In this document: positions 40,901-44,726 of the stretch, in pieces
Layout of the letters: each line of letters begins with the position of its first letter
Position numbering within the stretch: position 1 is the first letter of the stretch
NCBI GenBank assembly: GCA_043718225.1
Contig: JAYSWD010000100.1
Location: 1-44,726, forward strand
DNA length: 44,726 nucleotides
Reading direction: 5' to 3'
DNA from: Multiplicimicrobium sp043718225
GTDB taxonomy: Bacteria > Omnitrophota > Omnitrophia > Omnitrophales > Aquincolibacteriaceae
Notes under the pieces: generated by a model
The model's database searches: none
Told to the model about the DNA's origin: nothing
Seen by the model: the letters and a program-made list of their open reading frames with translations, nothing else
Translations under genes and position numbers: made by a program

Positions 40901-43009
40901 GGCGAGCCAGTTGTCATACCGTTTGCCCAATGGGATGCCACAACTCAGGCTGATTACCGCGAGCTCGCAATCGAAGGTGTTGAATTCGCCAAACGCTCTG
41001 AATTTCGTGTCTCGAACCACCAATCACCAATCACGAACAACGTCAAAGCCCGCTCCGAAATGCGGGAATCAGTCAATTACGAAGAAACTCTCGCGTTGAT
41101 TAGAAGCGCAACGCGAACCAAAGTTGAAAATGTGCCCGATACCAATCTTGAGTTATGGAAGTTTTACGGCGGCGCAAATGGCGATGAGCGTTTAGTTCAA
41201 GTTGAAGTCTTTCCAAAGAAAGGCCGCAGTGTTCAATTTAGCGGAATCAAGGTTTTTGGCCGTGGGGCAGGGGGATATTTGAATGATCCATGGAATGCGG
41301 CCTTGTTTGCTGATTCGCAAGTAGGCGCAAACGGGGAAGTAGCAGGTCTGGTTTCCCAGCATGTCGCCGATCAGCGTAAAGCAAAGTTAATAGCAGCGGC
41401 GCGCAAGAAAATTCAATCCCGTTCCGAAATGCGGGAAGTTGAGGTGGAAGTCAACAAGGTGGCAAGAAATCAAATATTAGCGGCGATTGTTACTGGGCTT
41501 GTTAAGGACGATAAAGGCGGATCTGTTCATCTGACTGTTAATACAGCATCCGTTAAGGCGGAGGAAGAATTAAAAGCGCTTGGCTTTAGTTTTAAACCAG
41601 TTGATGCTTTGCAATGGTTGCGTGAAAGCCTTTCCTCGGTGACAAAAGTTGTTCCCAAGCCCGGACAAATGCAAATTCACGCATTTGTTGGTGAGATCAA
41701 ATTAGTCATACAGTTAACAGAAGAACCTTCTGCGTTCGGCGATGGAGTTCGGCATTCTACTTATTTGCTTCCGATTATTACTCGGGGGCCGCCGGTTCAT
41801 TTTGAGAATCTTTATCCTGCCGAACTTAAAGTTCAAGGTGTTCTTCAAACCGCAGAGGCTCTTCGTGCTTTTTTAACCAACACAGAAGTTGCTGCTTATG
41901 ACGGTAGAATTATTTCCGAAGACGGAGTAGCTGCTGCTCAGCGAGAACAAGAAGTACGCAAGCGGTTAGGAACTAGCGCCACAGCTCTTTTAGAAAAGAT
42001 CCAAGCCATGCAGGCGGTTGTGCAAAGATTGAAACAACTCTTTGAGGGTACTCGGTCCGGCCTTTTAGAATGGACAGAGATTGAACAGCGTACCGCCGGT
42101 TTGAACGGCCAAAAAGATTTACTCGCAGCTGCTGAAGCTTTTCTTTCCAGGGCAAACCGCGTACCCGTGACAGAAAAAATTGAAAGTGTTCGAACTTACG
42201 CCAGCGAGATTCAAGGTTTTCGAACAACACTGAACGCTGCCATTCGCGCGCGCCTTGAAGAGGATCAAAAAGCAGTTGCTGAAAAAATTAACGCGCTTGG
42301 AGTTTCTGCTGTCGACCTTGCGATTCTCGGCGAAGTAAATGTTGATTTGATTACCGCTAAGGTTGCAAAGGATTGGGATTGGGGCAAGCGTTTGCTCGCG
42401 AAAGCTATGACTCTTTCAGCAGCCATTGACGGTCTTTCGCCAAGTTATGATCAATTTTCCACGCGAGCACAAGCGAATAGTTTTCAATACGCAGATTTAG
42501 AAAATAAAATCTTAGCCTTGCGTCAAATGAAAGAGCATTTGGAAAATGGTTTGCTGAACGCGGTGAAAGCCTATACTCCGGTGTCCGCATGGCAGCACAG
42601 TTTGCGTGGGGCCCAAAATTGGGCAAGAACACATCCTCGAAGCACCCGTTTTATTGTTGTGAGCATTGCCGTTTTTATCGGACTTACCGTGTTTTTTATA
42701 ATGACCATTCCTGAGCGCCGGGAAAAAGCCCGAGCTGCCGCGGCTCGCGCACAGGAAGCGGCCGTTTTAAAGCCGATTCGTGATTTTGTGAATGAAACCG
42801 CCGGCAACAAAAGCGAAACCTATTTTTCACAAGAGGTGGAACGCCAGGGTATTAACAATCTGAAATCAGCAGAAATTGCGCGGACGAGCGATCAAGTTGA
42901 TGCTTTTCGCGGAGTTACCTATCAAAATTGGAAAGGATTCGTTTTAAAAGACGGCAGAAACATCAAATTTATGATAATCAATTTTATAAGTTTGGCGGAA
43001 AATATTTAA
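28970..43009 (+). CDS. Giant modular secreted/membrane protein with R-S-E-x-R boxes
   Basis: The frame encodes 4,679 residues from the ATG at 28970, which has AAGGA 4 nt upstream; an in-frame TTG at 28958 is less likely. Residues 1-30 are a signal peptide (ATAIVTLVTYIP...SYAG). Modules seen in order: a possible TraB/TIKI-like domain (about 65-530), a membrane pair (about 714-735 and 782-809), unknown modules, a NagB-like domain (about 1420-1690), a helical region, Ala/Pro linkers (about 2114-2187 and 2292-2325), membrane pairs at about 2657-2692 and 2921-2985, a ROK-like domain (about 3185-3550), two small modules and a last membrane segment (about 4561-4580). R-S-E-x-R boxes begin at residues 607, 627, 676, 1249, 1418, 2480, 2633, 2786, 3019, 4009, 4028 and 4151. 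The overall role is unknown. The frame ends early: coding continues in the -1 frame. Confidence 0.88.
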   Translation: MFQKCFGKFLRATAIVTLVTYIPTNFSYAGVTGAAPEISLPAAWQLSQSLALGLPAELGRIESLSPGRKGIIFHLQTAHGHYEAQVKIQKILEQFAGQYGSYPVLLEGAAGRLNAERINFFPKNPERTKAAAHLLAKKALVKGPELYLLDHPSALVQGIENEAAYWDNHHQFTSVLRAREATQTFSEEFDREMEKTAAIFAPALRGFLKRAEQHELGIVSYESWIEELRNAAQKHLKVDLTDAAWQLPWPMLVRFFKIQKISKAWDSQKYEKEKPLFIRDVEKYLTNHKVRITNHELFDRIKQLLDSAGKNVQLPEPETENAFAEMLRYLPRDFDFKTYPNVTRFMGLLILQSELRPAALVSEMQRIEQLVMNQLARDESEKEIGTVFSDYRLLKKTLALQLTPDDFRKIIERTATSVQRAAKMQPSQITERLKALNNQRRAQYSVRGTGYAEPSSNSVHEIKVKYLKELDGLFNLAIEFYQGAKKRDELMIQNTENYLQKNPAKFAVLVTGGFHTDAMRKQFEKEGYAYAVVTPAISGPDEEGYKAYLKNMLQSSTAYSVQRTAQTTSGSVLGANATGTDPHALFNRNQNLESAYGTDILGEATRRSEFRMLVQAARDGNLSLPHRSENRASAEPAEEELPAPRTSAELAQRTTWPTSRISKAAYSAKIEKRRGRSEARDKRPDPAGELVTQDEKRRRAFSNQATNRLNSKTALLVVVFATAFLIFGPLWLYLDSVTTKMAAVDAQKKQYFLDGGPDALGEFKPVVPHTFWDTLVEIWQWVLVAGQYVLAAGIAVVVLKIVSSLYFSFRAMRDARVGYVMLPDSDNLEAAFDRLLWYRDEKHFQVSIRLNGDGEHVLDSQAVSERFFAAIKRALISDYGAGRKNPISASYLFDNAAKKVTLHLKTRRQNPKDRGEFEATNLIEGTFLFTPPWHRRSWITKNLNRLADQMSAAHDEKQTRVIRGMPRSATKQNDMVLVFRPDTKALSNVAMYMRVLLAIWRHGYAVVESRAYSAADLRYGIINQPSILAQLSPAMEALSAGKITGNKDGGEALFFTPEQRSLFQREALPFMAEKGTDEENLIGAGALLQKSGLKLRDLKALYQKAPQDIFGEGDERFEISILTLPDAEHIQPQFRNRTLAVLNVFYEIEKARFIESSDSTVVLRLRPLRKFPLPVSERQVALLRHFGFQNTTQMSVDSWSWRAQEDDPLLGLGPYYSFDSQRPFIEIMLAEEVAVALRAWFTPQITSLRSEMRVELQGSEPTFKAGSLPPGYKLLKFDFTEEDREKVSELFSGMKQNLLAHPGHNAQRRFTNHIVKKVFGLAVAPKPGVARHAVYFVITDKNQIAAVYLPASQQEGLVKEIAAGHIFLPKRTTEFGPVKKHLERQGIDKKDISSSAESSAAYLESQNQSSFVFASPARSEMREFKHDNLNWKIAADEEVLSKAAVDAIAKVLLAKPKAVFLLPAGKTSVRMYEILAERANEEEIDLTPATIFMLTEYRAGKTARAFIDEHMNSPIARLKRPSAIYVLDGTTREPQKEAEQYERMIAEAGGVDLAVLEIGNQGEIGFNEVGASFDSPAREVTLSDTLRAEHQVSSMKGFTVGMRVILDSRKKILLISGASKAKIAGKLFGQKPDLSLPASVLKQRGNTDVLITEDAEMNMGLPEKMQGAPGFEVYQERVHAVLAQVVDRWIESDNSYKAYLKILIELVKKNLRVAPFYTFSEIASAPVFKEAKNIHLLPEILGNAEVGMREINVFKTAPALPPSDEDLADALRVKRDTELLAATTISRAELEKVNTSQEPLGISFSGREQKIHAVWWGLTEIQRSDFSNYYGIGTPETPLAPAASQMDIAKARGNVTSANVGASIRVAIRKLRAFDEQPAVDGAPEELGLALTDLIAEILAAMPAGTELDAQLLARLKKAGPKDDRTWLEVILFSRQKALLKMYADKPFAADEKVSLKDLVDAARGSDSVGKSVLKKSILKFVAEKGIAWDLLFLNDPNFVEKAAGPSAGKGLRGISTNLKWTLAKFLEHADTDRASLEEAIKSKTGIFAKPHVRMYFGLRFLGKTERENKEVIDYLARRYKGQYKIDDEWAHDSIKLAKTQFHGIKELPKAETAAKEVPAPAAAELQADPNPAAPPMEITPIAAPDGILPVEGAAAEHDEPAAAPLTTDAPAGNDSEPIAAIAAPPESYSVLREMMQRSKLASPHLDEILALRRKNWIRKILELDLVGYEARLADSAQKAQATREIRGIIVEAKIERLIESPHGAAEEQAREVVIKLKEMIHWEDHAGDIVKIVAPEPKPRAPQPAAAPSPLAAAPAEPELPPVDSATTKDFQSDLRKWLNLADHNSLARLLQDAFLNPADEVKVSKWVRDNPDAEIKLRYLEKHSASPRQQRELFAKAQAIYKRSDYPLLDQLNALKSELDALIVDAKRTGADLNPLLNWMGTKGAGFKHNADYLAGKGFPVREHLEAHANAEDLFVGRSEMREILIEAVSLDPIVLDDGREIQMFAIDPNDDLNWNAIREEGGLSDVIDELIPEDFPSPSLLFTEIQFRLGILDGRLVLIDDVDGHEHRGSTTHRGMALGLNGEKAQIEAATRGAQLTIIDLPAIELPVRIGTPAAAGGYTPITFEVSKARSEFRFAPMATFSVLAKKIRGIDPFYAVLLGLVGVIFWLNDHNWGGAGVIVALLLLIARKAGDRKLPDQTKELLANIFWEINARNIKTIVFYVNGNKRAHQIEVDRDFEPILRKSIREVLALATNNGNNGIAWDFPAPDVRDSTILTVNVSTSRSEMRTADEKVQDFITTLRMKRAAVDFTNNDIRIALNPSEVAIDESRIPTFTGRSKEIFDIFSFIAYRLGLTVDLVSLGEPKTEEQWLVLTSQPSDTAFLEKLKTTVETRYPNLLYKNQLAASDQDFYAPTKKRPFLVALMTLFVSIGGMILNLPALSNWMKSRGWTSANDLVSSMPLIFIFVASAVVAGATYFVSSFIARKFAQHRSAKNLRKAERLDVANEKWPHNFNKTQRSELREAQLRPILEGSTDALTWFQAFSEFEPAQPSDKVIVTIQIARGIRMQVPIWRAALTDPELQESAYRYLSTWTYNLSARYGTSFAAIGTEGTAELIDVARIEHLLTRENLAAVHQSYEASGGVSSFGISNYANGGESVEFKKLSELTDAEKEEKPLSLNIKLRTDAPGSYLGVDIGGGSAKFAVIRNGKILDIPEEFQSLPTVLLNTANVEVQETPQQYSERIAGHIEKIGKALGIRFDGIGIDTPGAKHLTENKMVTLGQLPVVKKWDMGAVKEFGRLLPLTVAQKQGLDSEKVMIRNDMDGVLPGVASVLPQIVPEFWKRTGGNFRFDWMGTGHGNQDAIGGLPMNAPTEAGHFVHDFARPGAKVFDTEASTSIPGMILDAITQVSGSRSRWDELLQGKFKPLAEEIAKRPVDANYERGMIAARTLRRFANEYAANLAIHYWMTQSTGKGSPDEIVFGGGIVRKGREDYFKNLILEALKKYDLQDKIRITVISDEDLKKANMSPDNAGPIGMAMFIQSVLASNQATTTLEPNPITAAEWAAVRKDFKVDDDARIPLALAGVSETDAQRIYSHLFRYDGPIQRVMAALHKLDPRRFDLHPILFLVNDDLSDYDPNWGPIVQRTPLKVIVVPVSTAFLQKVKAAPAGTLSEAEMELYSRFAFSLTVARMSPAVHMILNTENVSISLPVEIILKMASWDAAALRNFEEVLGYKVDEGLGQSNIPAPAYLDPNVIDALRQMNLGDGRADFLEVSDALAAFVNAEEIRTAIRSGALDHARQIFLGLKETKGWPMNYLLPQQIDPAGVLYQDEMHAYLGIMNHLILIEQFRDALPAFYEEQIRALENAQGFSAEKVALARKYLEQSPVLREMAVKQTELSVSHITQKYLLPVSRLIGREILREKIRQQLNMGQEAASKLVFTGLTEELFERAAQLAGKPTAQDVGVDLSHASISAKRNSGGEPVVIPFAQWDATTQADYRELAIEGVEFAKRSEFRVSNHQSPITNNVKARSEMRESVNYEETLALIRSATRTKVENVPDTNLELWKFYGGANGDERLVQVEVFPKKGRSVQFSGIKVFGRGAGGYLNDPWNAALFADSQVGANGEVAGLVSQHVADQRKAKLIAAARKKIQSRSEMREVEVEVNKVARNQILAAIVTGLVKDDKGGSVHLTVNTASVKAEEELKALGFSFKPVDALQWLRESLSSVTKVVPKPGQMQIHAFVGEIKLVIQLTEEPSAFGDGVRHSTYLLPIITRGPPVHFENLYPAELKVQGVLQTAEALRAFLTNTEVAAYDGRIISEDGVAAAQREQEVRKRLGTSATALLEKIQAMQAVVQRLKQLFEGTRSGLLEWTEIEQRTAGLNGQKDLLAAAEAFLSRANRVPVTEKIESVRTYASEIQGFRTTLNAAIRARLEEDQKAVAEKINALGVSAVDLAILGEVNVDLITAKVAKDWDWGKRLLAKAMTLSAAIDGLSPSYDQFSTRAQANSFQYADLENKILALRQMKEHLENGLLNAVKAYTPVSAWQHSLRGAQNWARTHPRSTRFIVVSIAVFIGLTVFFIMTIPERREKARAAAARAQEAAVLKPIRDFVNETAGNKSETYFSQEVERQGINNLKSAEIARTSDQVDAFRGVTYQNWKGFVLKDGRNIKFMIINFISLAENI
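29825..29860 (+). repeat. In-frame short tandem repeat, CACGAAT type
   Basis: Three imperfect units (ACGAATCAC) encode LTNHKVRITNHEL. The same repeat type forms the start of surA (3757-3785) and recurs at 41008-41040. Confidence 0.65.
30204..30235 (+). repeat. In-frame short tandem repeat, CAGCGTA type
   Basis: Imperfect units of about 8 nt (GTACAGCG, ACCAGCG) occur within the N-terminal part of the giant gene. Related to the tracts at 30632-30664 and before gatB. Confidence 0.6.
30303..30329 (+). repeat. In-frame short tandem repeat, GGGGTAC type
   Basis: Units CGGTACGGGGTACGGGGTACG of about 7 nt encode YSVRGTGYAE in the giant protein. Confidence 0.65.
30632..30664 (+). repeat. In-frame short tandem repeat, ACAGCGT type
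   Basis: Imperfect units of 7-8 nt (CACAGCGTACAGCGTACAACG) encode SSTAYSVQRT directly after the putative N-terminal domain. Confidence 0.65.
30676..30715. repeat. REP-like palindrome inside the giant gene
   Basis: GGGGTCTGTCC (30676-30686) pairs with GGGGACTGACCCC (30703-30715) apart from one T-T mismatch, around a 16-nt loop. GGGGTC...GACCCC palindromes are common RAYT-type repeats. Here it is read in frame as TSGSVLGANATGTDPHA, in a linker. Confidence 0.55.
33221..34040 (+). other. NagB (glucosamine-6-phosphate deaminase)-like domain, catalytic residues replaced
   Basis: The fold signatures of NagB are in order: FLLPAGKTSVRMYEIL (phosphate loop), FMLTEYRAG (FNMDEYVGL in E. coli), LEIGNQGEIGFNEVG (GVGNDGHIAFNEP), FTVGMRVILDSRKKILLISG and SKAKIAGKL. 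Relative to E. coli, Asp72 is Thr1495, Asp141 is Gln1561 and His143 is Glu1563, while Glu148 is kept. The deaminase reaction is therefore unlikely; a sugar-phosphate or other binding role is possible. Confidence 0.8.
38540..39605 (+). other. ROK-family sugar-kinase-like domain
   Basis: The first phosphate-binding motif is YLGVDIGGGSAKFAVI (Asp at residue 3195), followed by IGIDTPGAK, MIRNDMDGVLPG with the expected catalytic Asp (3321), TGHGNQDAIGG, and EAGHFVHDF (Glu at 3373), where ROK proteins have G-E-x-G-H. DEIVFGGGIVRKG is the second glycine-rich motif. The Cys-x-Cys-Gly-x-x-Gly-Cys zinc motif that normally follows is missing. It is about 360 residues, longer than usual ROK cores by about 60. 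Confidence 0.78.
41008..41040 (+). repeat. In-frame short tandem repeat between two R-S-E-x-R boxes
   Basis: Units ACCAATCACCAATCACGAAC encode the linker SNHQSPITNN, which lies exactly between the boxes at 40994 and 41051. Confidence 0.65.
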
Positions 43010-44726
43010 GTCCCGATGAACTTAAAGCGGTTACGCGGATTATTTTTGAAAGAAAGATCTTGGACGGGAAAGCCGAAGACGCGGGTTTGTTTGAACGGGA
43101 CCTAGCGCTTTTCGTGCTCAAAGAAAGTTTTAATCCAGATTCCGTAGCCGCGCTGGAAAACATCCGCCGGTTTTGGAAAATAATTCTAAAGGCGGGCGAA
43201 TTCCAACCGCAAAATCTTGTTATTTCAGAGCCTGAGCAGCCCTTAAAAACTTTTATATGGAATCTCACAGAAGGGCAGAAGGCGGCAGGGCCTGTCAGCC
43301 CGGGCGATTTAGTGATCGTGGGTTTAACGCCGTCGACGGCCGGCGAGCTTCTGGTTGGCAGTAGTTCGGAAAAGATTTTGTTTTCTTCCCCGCTTACTTT
43401 ATTAAGGGGCGCCACTCCGTCCGGGTTGAACAAAGTTAAGGTGGTTCAAGGCGGGCCGGTAACCTTTGCCATGCAGAATTCTGATACGGTTGTGGCCGCC
43501 CAAGTCGAGTCGGGAGGCATTGCGAACATCGCTTTTATTCAAATATCTGATTCGGTGAAACGTTTAGCCGCGAATCTTGGTGTGATGGTAAATGATGTTG
43601 CGGGTATTAGCCCATGGATGATTTATAAGTATGGCCAAGCGTTCCTAGCTTTAGAAACAATCGACCCCAAGACAAGGCAGATGTACATTGTGATTGCTGA
43701 TATTTCGAATCATTTCGGACTGCCTTCACCGATGAAGCCAGCGAGTGAAATGGTTATCGCGAAAATCGCAGGTGATTCTTTTAAAATGGACGTGAATAAG
43801 CAGATCGTTCGAATTTTTATAGGTGATCACGCCACTGCGCTTGTGGATTTAAAAACAAGTGCGATATACGGCGATGAAAGATTAGTTCCTAACGCCATCA
43901 GAAATCACAAGGGTGAAATTCTCGATCCCGAAAAGATCTTTCAGACACGCGATCTCCAGAAAATGATCGCGCTGCTGAATCAAATGGCAAACGAAAATCA
44001 AGTTGCTATCGTTGCTAAAGAACTTTTTGAGCAAGCCATTTACTTTCTTTATAAGGAGCCTTCATTTGAGGCGATGCAGGCTTGGGCTAAAAAACAAAAG
44101 CATGAGCAGGACAAGCGTGACGCAAACAGCACTTACACCGCAGCGTTTTTAAACGCGGATCAAGAACAGCTGGTCGCTTCGCAGCTTATGCGGAATCCCT
44201 TTCAAAATTTTTATCCTCCTGTTACGCAAATCATTCATTTTAAAAATGATGTTGATGCGAACCACAGTTTTGTGATTTCGTATACGCGCAATGCCGACGC
44301 TCCGGCGGAGGGCATTTTCCGAATTCTGGAAATGCTTCCAGGCGGCGGAATGACGATTCGGCAGGAGCGTACCGGTATTTATACCGGTTTTTCAATTACC
44401 ACCCTGGGAGTTGTAACGCTTCTGAATCAAGCCGGAGGTGTCGCGCATTTTGATTTGCGCAAAGGCATCGACTTGAGTAAGGGGTCTATGATCCCCAAGC
44501 GCTCCGAAATGCGCATTGACCTTGGTGCCATGCCGCGGACCATGAGCATTATTCCGGGCCATGACTATTGGGAGATTGTCGTGCCAGCGGGGGAAACACG
44601 CGCGAGGCTTTTGCTCGCCGTCATTGCAAATATGGTCAATCCACTCAACTCTGCCAGGATTGCGGAAGTTACGAAACGCATTCAGGGCGCGTTCGCGGGA
44701 GGATTTGATAGAGTTGTGGTGATCGC
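42901..44726 (+). CDS. Continuation of the giant protein in the -1 frame, 3'-partial
   Basis: This frame is open from 42901 (after a TGA at 42898-42900) to the window end with no stop, about 600 codons, and has the codon character of the upstream gene. Real coding probably begins near 42945-42970: YDNQFYKFGGKYLSPDELKA continues the sense of KDGRNIKF in the other frame. The first ATG is only at 43471, so an independent start is unlikely. Later parts include a beta-rich region (SPGDLVIVGLTPSTAGELLV), an actin-fold-like or sensor-like stretch I cannot assign, and an RSEMR box at 44500-44514 followed by a new module (IDLGAMPRTMSIIPGHDYWE). No known domain was recognised. It runs off the window. 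Confidence 0.75.
42943..42949 (+). other. Candidate -1 frameshift heptamer T TTA AAA
   Basis: In the frame of the giant gene the codons GTT TTA AAA give the X XXY YYZ heptamer T TTA AAA. A -1 slip here would place ribosomes in the frame that stays open from 42901 to the window end. No strong downstream hairpin is evident. A one-base loss in the TTT run at 42968-42970 would explain the same data and gives the smoother protein junction NIKF-YDNQFYKFGG. Confidence 0.45.

Larger units (their letters stand above)
30788..41434 (+). repeat. R-S-E-x-R coding boxes (CGYTCYGAANNNCG), twelve copies in the giant gene
   Basis: Each box is 15 nt and in frame. Starts: 30788 (RSEFR), 30848 (RSENR), 30995 (RSEAR), 32714, 33221, 36407 (RSEMR), 36866 (RSEFR), 37325 (RSEMR), 38024 (RSELR), 40994 (RSEFR), 41051 and 41420 (RSEMR). 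A thirteenth lies at 44500 in the -1 frame continuation. Only the fourth residue varies, and codon use is restricted: CGC/CGT for the first Arg (every copy), TCC/TCT for Ser, GAA for Glu. Boxes mostly sit at module borders; the interval span is given here, not a continuous repeat. Confidence 0.85.

Noticed and set aside
42984..43433. Reverse-strand ORF of 149 residues after the stop of the giant gene
   Set aside because: It is antisense to the -1 frame, which carries the continuation of the giant protein and an RSEMR box and stays open far longer.

Overview
The window looks like a chromosomal segment of an uncultivated Gram-negative bacterium, most likely Candidatus Omnitrophota (Omnitrophica). 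This is inferred from three things: a single reading frame of about 4,680 codons in a multi-modular secreted or membrane protein, the short peptide R-S-E-x-R (usually RSEMR) recurring between its modules, and a chromosome littered with palindromic and short tandem repeats. The taxonomic call rests on recall of such proteins, not on a search.

Region 1 (1-9.1 kb) is dense housekeeping on the + strand: the end of rplQ, a class I aminotransferase, a strongly shortened Mfd-like translocase, a SurA-like periplasmic chaperone, pdxA, rsmA, a polyprenyl diphosphate synthase, rsmI and purN. surA-pdxA-rsmA is also a gene order in gammaproteobacteria; several neighbours overlap by 4 nt.

Region 2 (9.1-20.06 kb) alternates conserved genes (an oligopeptidase-B-like protease; gatC-gatA-gatB-tsaD) with accessory ones (a small membrane protein, a lipoprotein, a flotillin-like protein). 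The intergenic spaces hold at least five copies, in both orientations, of a repeat of about 235-275 bp. Each copy has a left hairpin with variable but complementary stems and a conserved loop, a purine-rich tail, an AGTTTCC box and a right hairpin. Same-orientation copies bracket the accessory genes.

Region 3 (20.06-28 kb) holds hisG behind a consensus promoter that predicts a leaderless mRNA, a 32-residue basic ribosomal-type protein, ispE, tRNA-Gln(UUG), a GIY-YIG protein, clpX, two orphan sugar-type ABC permeases, and glmU-prs.

Region 4 (28-28.8 kb) is a REP-associated tyrosine transposase (RAYT) on the - strand, flanked by two matching 54-nt palindromes with compensatory base changes.

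Region 5 (28.8-44.7 kb) is the giant gene. It has a signal peptide, a possible TraB/TIKI-like N-terminal domain, a glucosamine-6-phosphate deaminase-like domain without its catalytic residues, a ROK sugar-kinase-like domain, three pairs of transmembrane segments plus a last single one, and at least twelve R-S-E-x-R boxes near module borders. The frame stops at 43009, but the coding sequence clearly continues in the -1 frame to the end of the window with another RSEMR box. The shift may be programmed (a T TTA AAA heptamer lies in the overlap), a mutation or a one-base assembly error.

Many initiation regions (surA, rsmI, gatA, gatB) abut short tandem repeats, some as inverted pairs able to fold into hairpins, and similar repeats lie in frame within the giant gene.
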